From Bernardetiaceae bacterium (GTDB lineage Bacteria; Bacteroidota; Bacteroidia; Cytophagales; Thermoflexibacteraceae), in contig JANWVT010000003.1 in assembly GCA_025056255.1 (NCBI GenBank), positions 1-64,000 of the forward strand: a stretch of DNA of 64,000 bases, given 5' to 3'. Positions within the stretch are counted from its first letter, which is position 1. Each line of letters begins with the position of its first letter. The notes below the pieces were generated by a model. The model was not told where the DNA came from. It saw only the letters and a list, made by a program, of their open reading frames with translations, and searched no databases. The position numbers were made by a program, and so were the translations under genes. This document shows positions 61,760 through 64,000 of this stretch, piece by piece.

Positions 61760-64000
61760 ATGAAAAAACTTGGATTTTATCGCTGGTTAGTTGCCTTTTG
61801 GTGGGTATTGCATACTTCATGGGTACTCGCCCAGTCTCTTCCGCTGAAAGAAGAGGGCAGCTTTATAGGCAATTTGGAAGTTTTGTACCAACGCTCGACT
61901 AGCCCGACGGCAAAAAATACCTTAGCAAACTTCCAGCCCATTTGGGAGGGGCAATTGAGAGCAGCAGAAAAAACAAAGATTTTCAACATCGCCCGCAATA
62001 TACAAGCGAAAAATCCCAACTTTCTTACTCATATAGAAAATCTGCTGATTTGCGTAATACATGCTGTAAAAGACCGCCGCCTTCCTGCTGAGCAGATAGC
62101 TGCCATGCTGGCTATTATAGAAACTACTGCTGAGGAGCGAAAATACTCTTCGGAGGCTCTGATGCGCCTGTTGGTTACCATTAGGCAGTTCTTATCAGAA
62201 GCCGTGCTGTACAAATCGGCTGCTTCTGTAGTAAGCGTACCTACCAGTGCCAAATTTAGTTTTGAATACGCTACAACTGGCGACAAAACCGACGCTGCAC
62301 CCCAATCCGAAGAGTGGAAACCCGAAGAGCTGCCCGCTGCAGAGCCTCCTCAGACACAACCGCCCACCGACCCATGGGACGAAAGCAACTGGGAGGAAAG
62401 TGGTTGGAGTAATACCGAATTTGAAACTGCTCCCAAAGAAGTACCCCAAAAAACGCGTCCGGGCAGACCAGAGCCCATTTTTGAGAAACCTCAAATGCCC
62501 GTTTTAGGAGGTGCTTTTATTCGCATAGAACCTACCGACCTCACCATTCGCACCTCTGCCGACACACTGGTAGTAAAAGGCACATCGGGCAATTTTTTCA
62601 TTATGCAAACCCGATTCATCGGCAAAAATGGTTCTACCGACTGGACACGCACCGGAATGCCCGCTGATGCAATCACTTGCACATTCGACGAGTACCACTT
62701 CGATGTTCGCCGACCTACGCTCACTGCCGAACATGCGCGCTTGCGCTACCCTGCCAAAACCGACTCAGTAGTACTGGGCGTTTTTGAATACAACAGCCAA
62801 CGCGTAGCAAATCGCGAAAAAGCTACCTACCCCCGATTTAAATCCTACTATGCTAACATTCCTGTCAAAGGAATTGCCAAAGATGTAGAATACATCGGCG
62901 GATTTAGCCTGATTGGTCGCAATTTTTCGAGTGCCAATTACAGCAATCGCCCCTCTCAGGTGTTTATCAAAAAAAATGGCACGGTGAAGTTTAGGGCAGC
63001 CTCGCGACGCAACTTTAGCTTTACCGACAGCACTATTTCAAACCCGGCTGCTGAAATTGTTATCTACATCAACCAGGGTAAAGACTCTATTACTCACATC
63101 GGCTCGCGACTCTACTACAACCATGGTGCCGGCAAACTTACAGCTGTAAAAGAACGCAAAGAATACGACCTAGCCCCCTTTATAGATACTTACCACCAAC
63201 TAGAAATGTATGCCGACCGGCTGCGATGGGATGTTACACAAGACAGCATGATATTAGACCTGACTGTTTCCAATAAAAATATCTTGAACAGAAACACTGG
63301 GGGAGACAGTATCAATACCTTCGAAAACCGCGTACCCCTTTTCATACGCTCCGTAGATTACTTCTCTGAGGAGTCTTACTCCCGAGAAGTCAAAATGCTC
63401 AGTAGCTTCAACCCAATTGCCATAGCAGTGGCTCACGCTAAGCGCGTGAGAACAAATGGCTTTACTGCACAAGAACTTGCTGAGGCTACCAAACTGAACA
63501 CACGAAACGTGCGCCTTGCTATGCGCAACATGGATAAGATGGGATTCCTTTCCTACGATGACAGCACCGACTGGATAGAACTAAAACGAAAAGCTATTCT
63601 CTACGGCAATGCCGCCCTTGGACTGGTTGACCACGACAACATAGAGCTTAGGTCTATTACCGACTTTGGCAAAAACATCATCATCAACCTAACCAACAAT
63701 GAGTTAACTATTGCCGGCGTGTCGGAATTTGCTCTTTGGCGCCCCGAAGAACCCGACCAGTACGACCCTAACCTTCCCCGACAACTAAACACGTCTGCCA
63801 AAGAGGGGGTGTGGGTAAAACCCGCTGGCGGAACAGTCAAAGTAGGTAAAAACCGCGAAATTATCATTAGCGGCATGATAGAGGTCTTGAAAAAGCAACG
63901 CATCAAAGACCAATACTACGGCTCAGACTTTCGCTTCAACTACGAGGGCTGTTTGGTTAACATGCCCAAAGTTGATTCTATTGTGATTGCCCAGCGCGAC
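61760..64000 (+). CDS. Large exported protein of unknown function, 3'-truncated by the window edge
   Basis: From ATG 61760 the frame is open to the last base: 747 residues, no stop. Residues 1-24 are a Sec signal peptide (cleavage after VLA). Residues 25-155 are helical. About 175-245 is a Pro/Glu/Trp-rich low-complexity linker (WDESNWEESGWSN). From 250 a beta-rich region begins (FIRIEPTDLTIRTSADTLVV, then FDVRRPTLTAEHARLRYP). Around 350-390 lies YPRFKSYYANIPVKGIAKDV and EYIGGFSLIGRNFSS. Residues 566-597 (GFTAQELAEATKLNTRNVRL, then MDKMGFLSYD) look like a winged helix-turn-helix. I recall very large Bacteroidota proteins of this type, about 1500 residues, without a function. Probably periplasmic or surface-located. 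Confidence 0.8.
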   Translation, partial: MKKLGFYRWLVAFWWVLHTSWVLAQSLPLKEEGSFIGNLEVLYQRSTSPTAKNTLANFQPIWEGQLRAAEKTKIFNIARNIQAKNPNFLTHIENLLICVIHAVKDRRLPAEQIAAMLAIIETTAEERKYSSEALMRLLVTIRQFLSEAVLYKSAASVVSVPTSAKFSFEYATTGDKTDAAPQSEEWKPEELPAAEPPQTQPPTDPWDESNWEESGWSNTEFETAPKEVPQKTRPGRPEPIFEKPQMPVLGGAFIRIEPTDLTIRTSADTLVVKGTSGNFFIMQTRFIGKNGSTDWTRTGMPADAITCTFDEYHFDVRRPTLTAEHARLRYPAKTDSVVLGVFEYNSQRVANREKATYPRFKSYYANIPVKGIAKDVEYIGGFSLIGRNFSSANYSNRPSQVFIKKNGTVKFRAASRRNFSFTDSTISNPAAEIVIYINQGKDSITHIGSRLYYNHGAGKLTAVKERKEYDLAPFIDTYHQLEMYADRLRWDVTQDSMILDLTVSNKNILNRNTGGDSINTFENRVPLFIRSVDYFSEESYSREVKMLSSFNPIAIAVAHAKRVRTNGFTAQELAEATKLNTRNVRLAMRNMDKMGFLSYDDSTDWIELKRKAILYGNAALGLVDHDNIELRSITDFGKNIIINLTNNELTIAGVSEFALWRPEEPDQYDPNLPRQLNTSAKEGVWVKPAGGTVKVGKNREIIISGMIEVLKKQRIKDQYYGSDFRFNYEGCLVNMPKVDSIVIAQRD

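Overview
The window is chromosomal DNA of a Bacteroidota bacterium, most likely of the Cytophagales type. The support is: surface proteins with type IX secretion (T9SS) sorting modules; families largely restricted to this phylum (DUF4494, DUF2480, DUF4954); a carbamoyl-phosphate synthase large chain without its C-terminal regulatory domain; the short PLP arginine decarboxylase; and promoters of the Bacteroidota type (TTTG, 19 bases, TAnnTTTG) instead of -35/-10 boxes. Shine-Dalgarno sequences are almost absent. I cannot name the genus. I see no prophage, insertion sequence, CRISPR array or rRNA operon; there is one tRNA gene.

Layout. 1-7 kb: the end of a T9SS surface protein, a structured gap, carB, an Ldh-type dehydrogenase and a single-domain globin. 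7-15.5 kb: a DUF4494 protein, oxidase subunit III, a LOG-type phosphoribohydrolase beside an NlpC/P60 peptidase, a GT9 glycosyltransferase, a lysoplasmalogenase/HD pair, and a speA-aroB pair. 15.5-25.5 kb: two exported proteins, a receiver-AAA+ regulator without a DNA-binding domain, DUF2480, an SDR, an UPF0173 hydrolase, a cyclase, a frameshifted surface protein and a Gfo/Idh/MocA oxidoreductase. 25.5-33.3 kb: an APC permease, an unpaired FtsX-like permease, grpE-dnaJ, tRNA-Arg and katG. 33.4-42.5 kb: DUF4954, a 1048-residue Asp-box protein and a 1172-residue VCBS/ASPIC-UnbV lipoprotein. 42.6-54 kb: a solitary nuoK, a YyaL/DUF255 protein, an Mpo1-like protein, a MoxR/ChlI-type AAA+ ATPase, OmpA, a LolD-like ATPase, an amidase, ruvA and pruA. 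54-64 kb: polA followed by two STAS-like proteins, DUF2237, a thioesterase, a second NlpC/P60 lipoprotein, DUF3109, prmA, and a large exported protein running off the end.

Most genes are housekeeping genes in units of one to three. The most distinctive non-coding feature is a dispersed intergenic repeat built of 13-bp units (CACGTTGCCGTTG-like) ending in a TTCGTGTYYYCAC block. I find seven copies. Five lie between convergent genes and two between co-directional genes; none of the seven is in a divergent promoter gap. The other convergent pairs mostly abut or overlap. The other leads are a single-base frameshift in a surface-protein gene, an 80-nt compound hairpin after the first gene, duplicated 34-residue modules fused to an NlpC/P60 peptidase, and a winged-helix-like segment inside a large exported protein.
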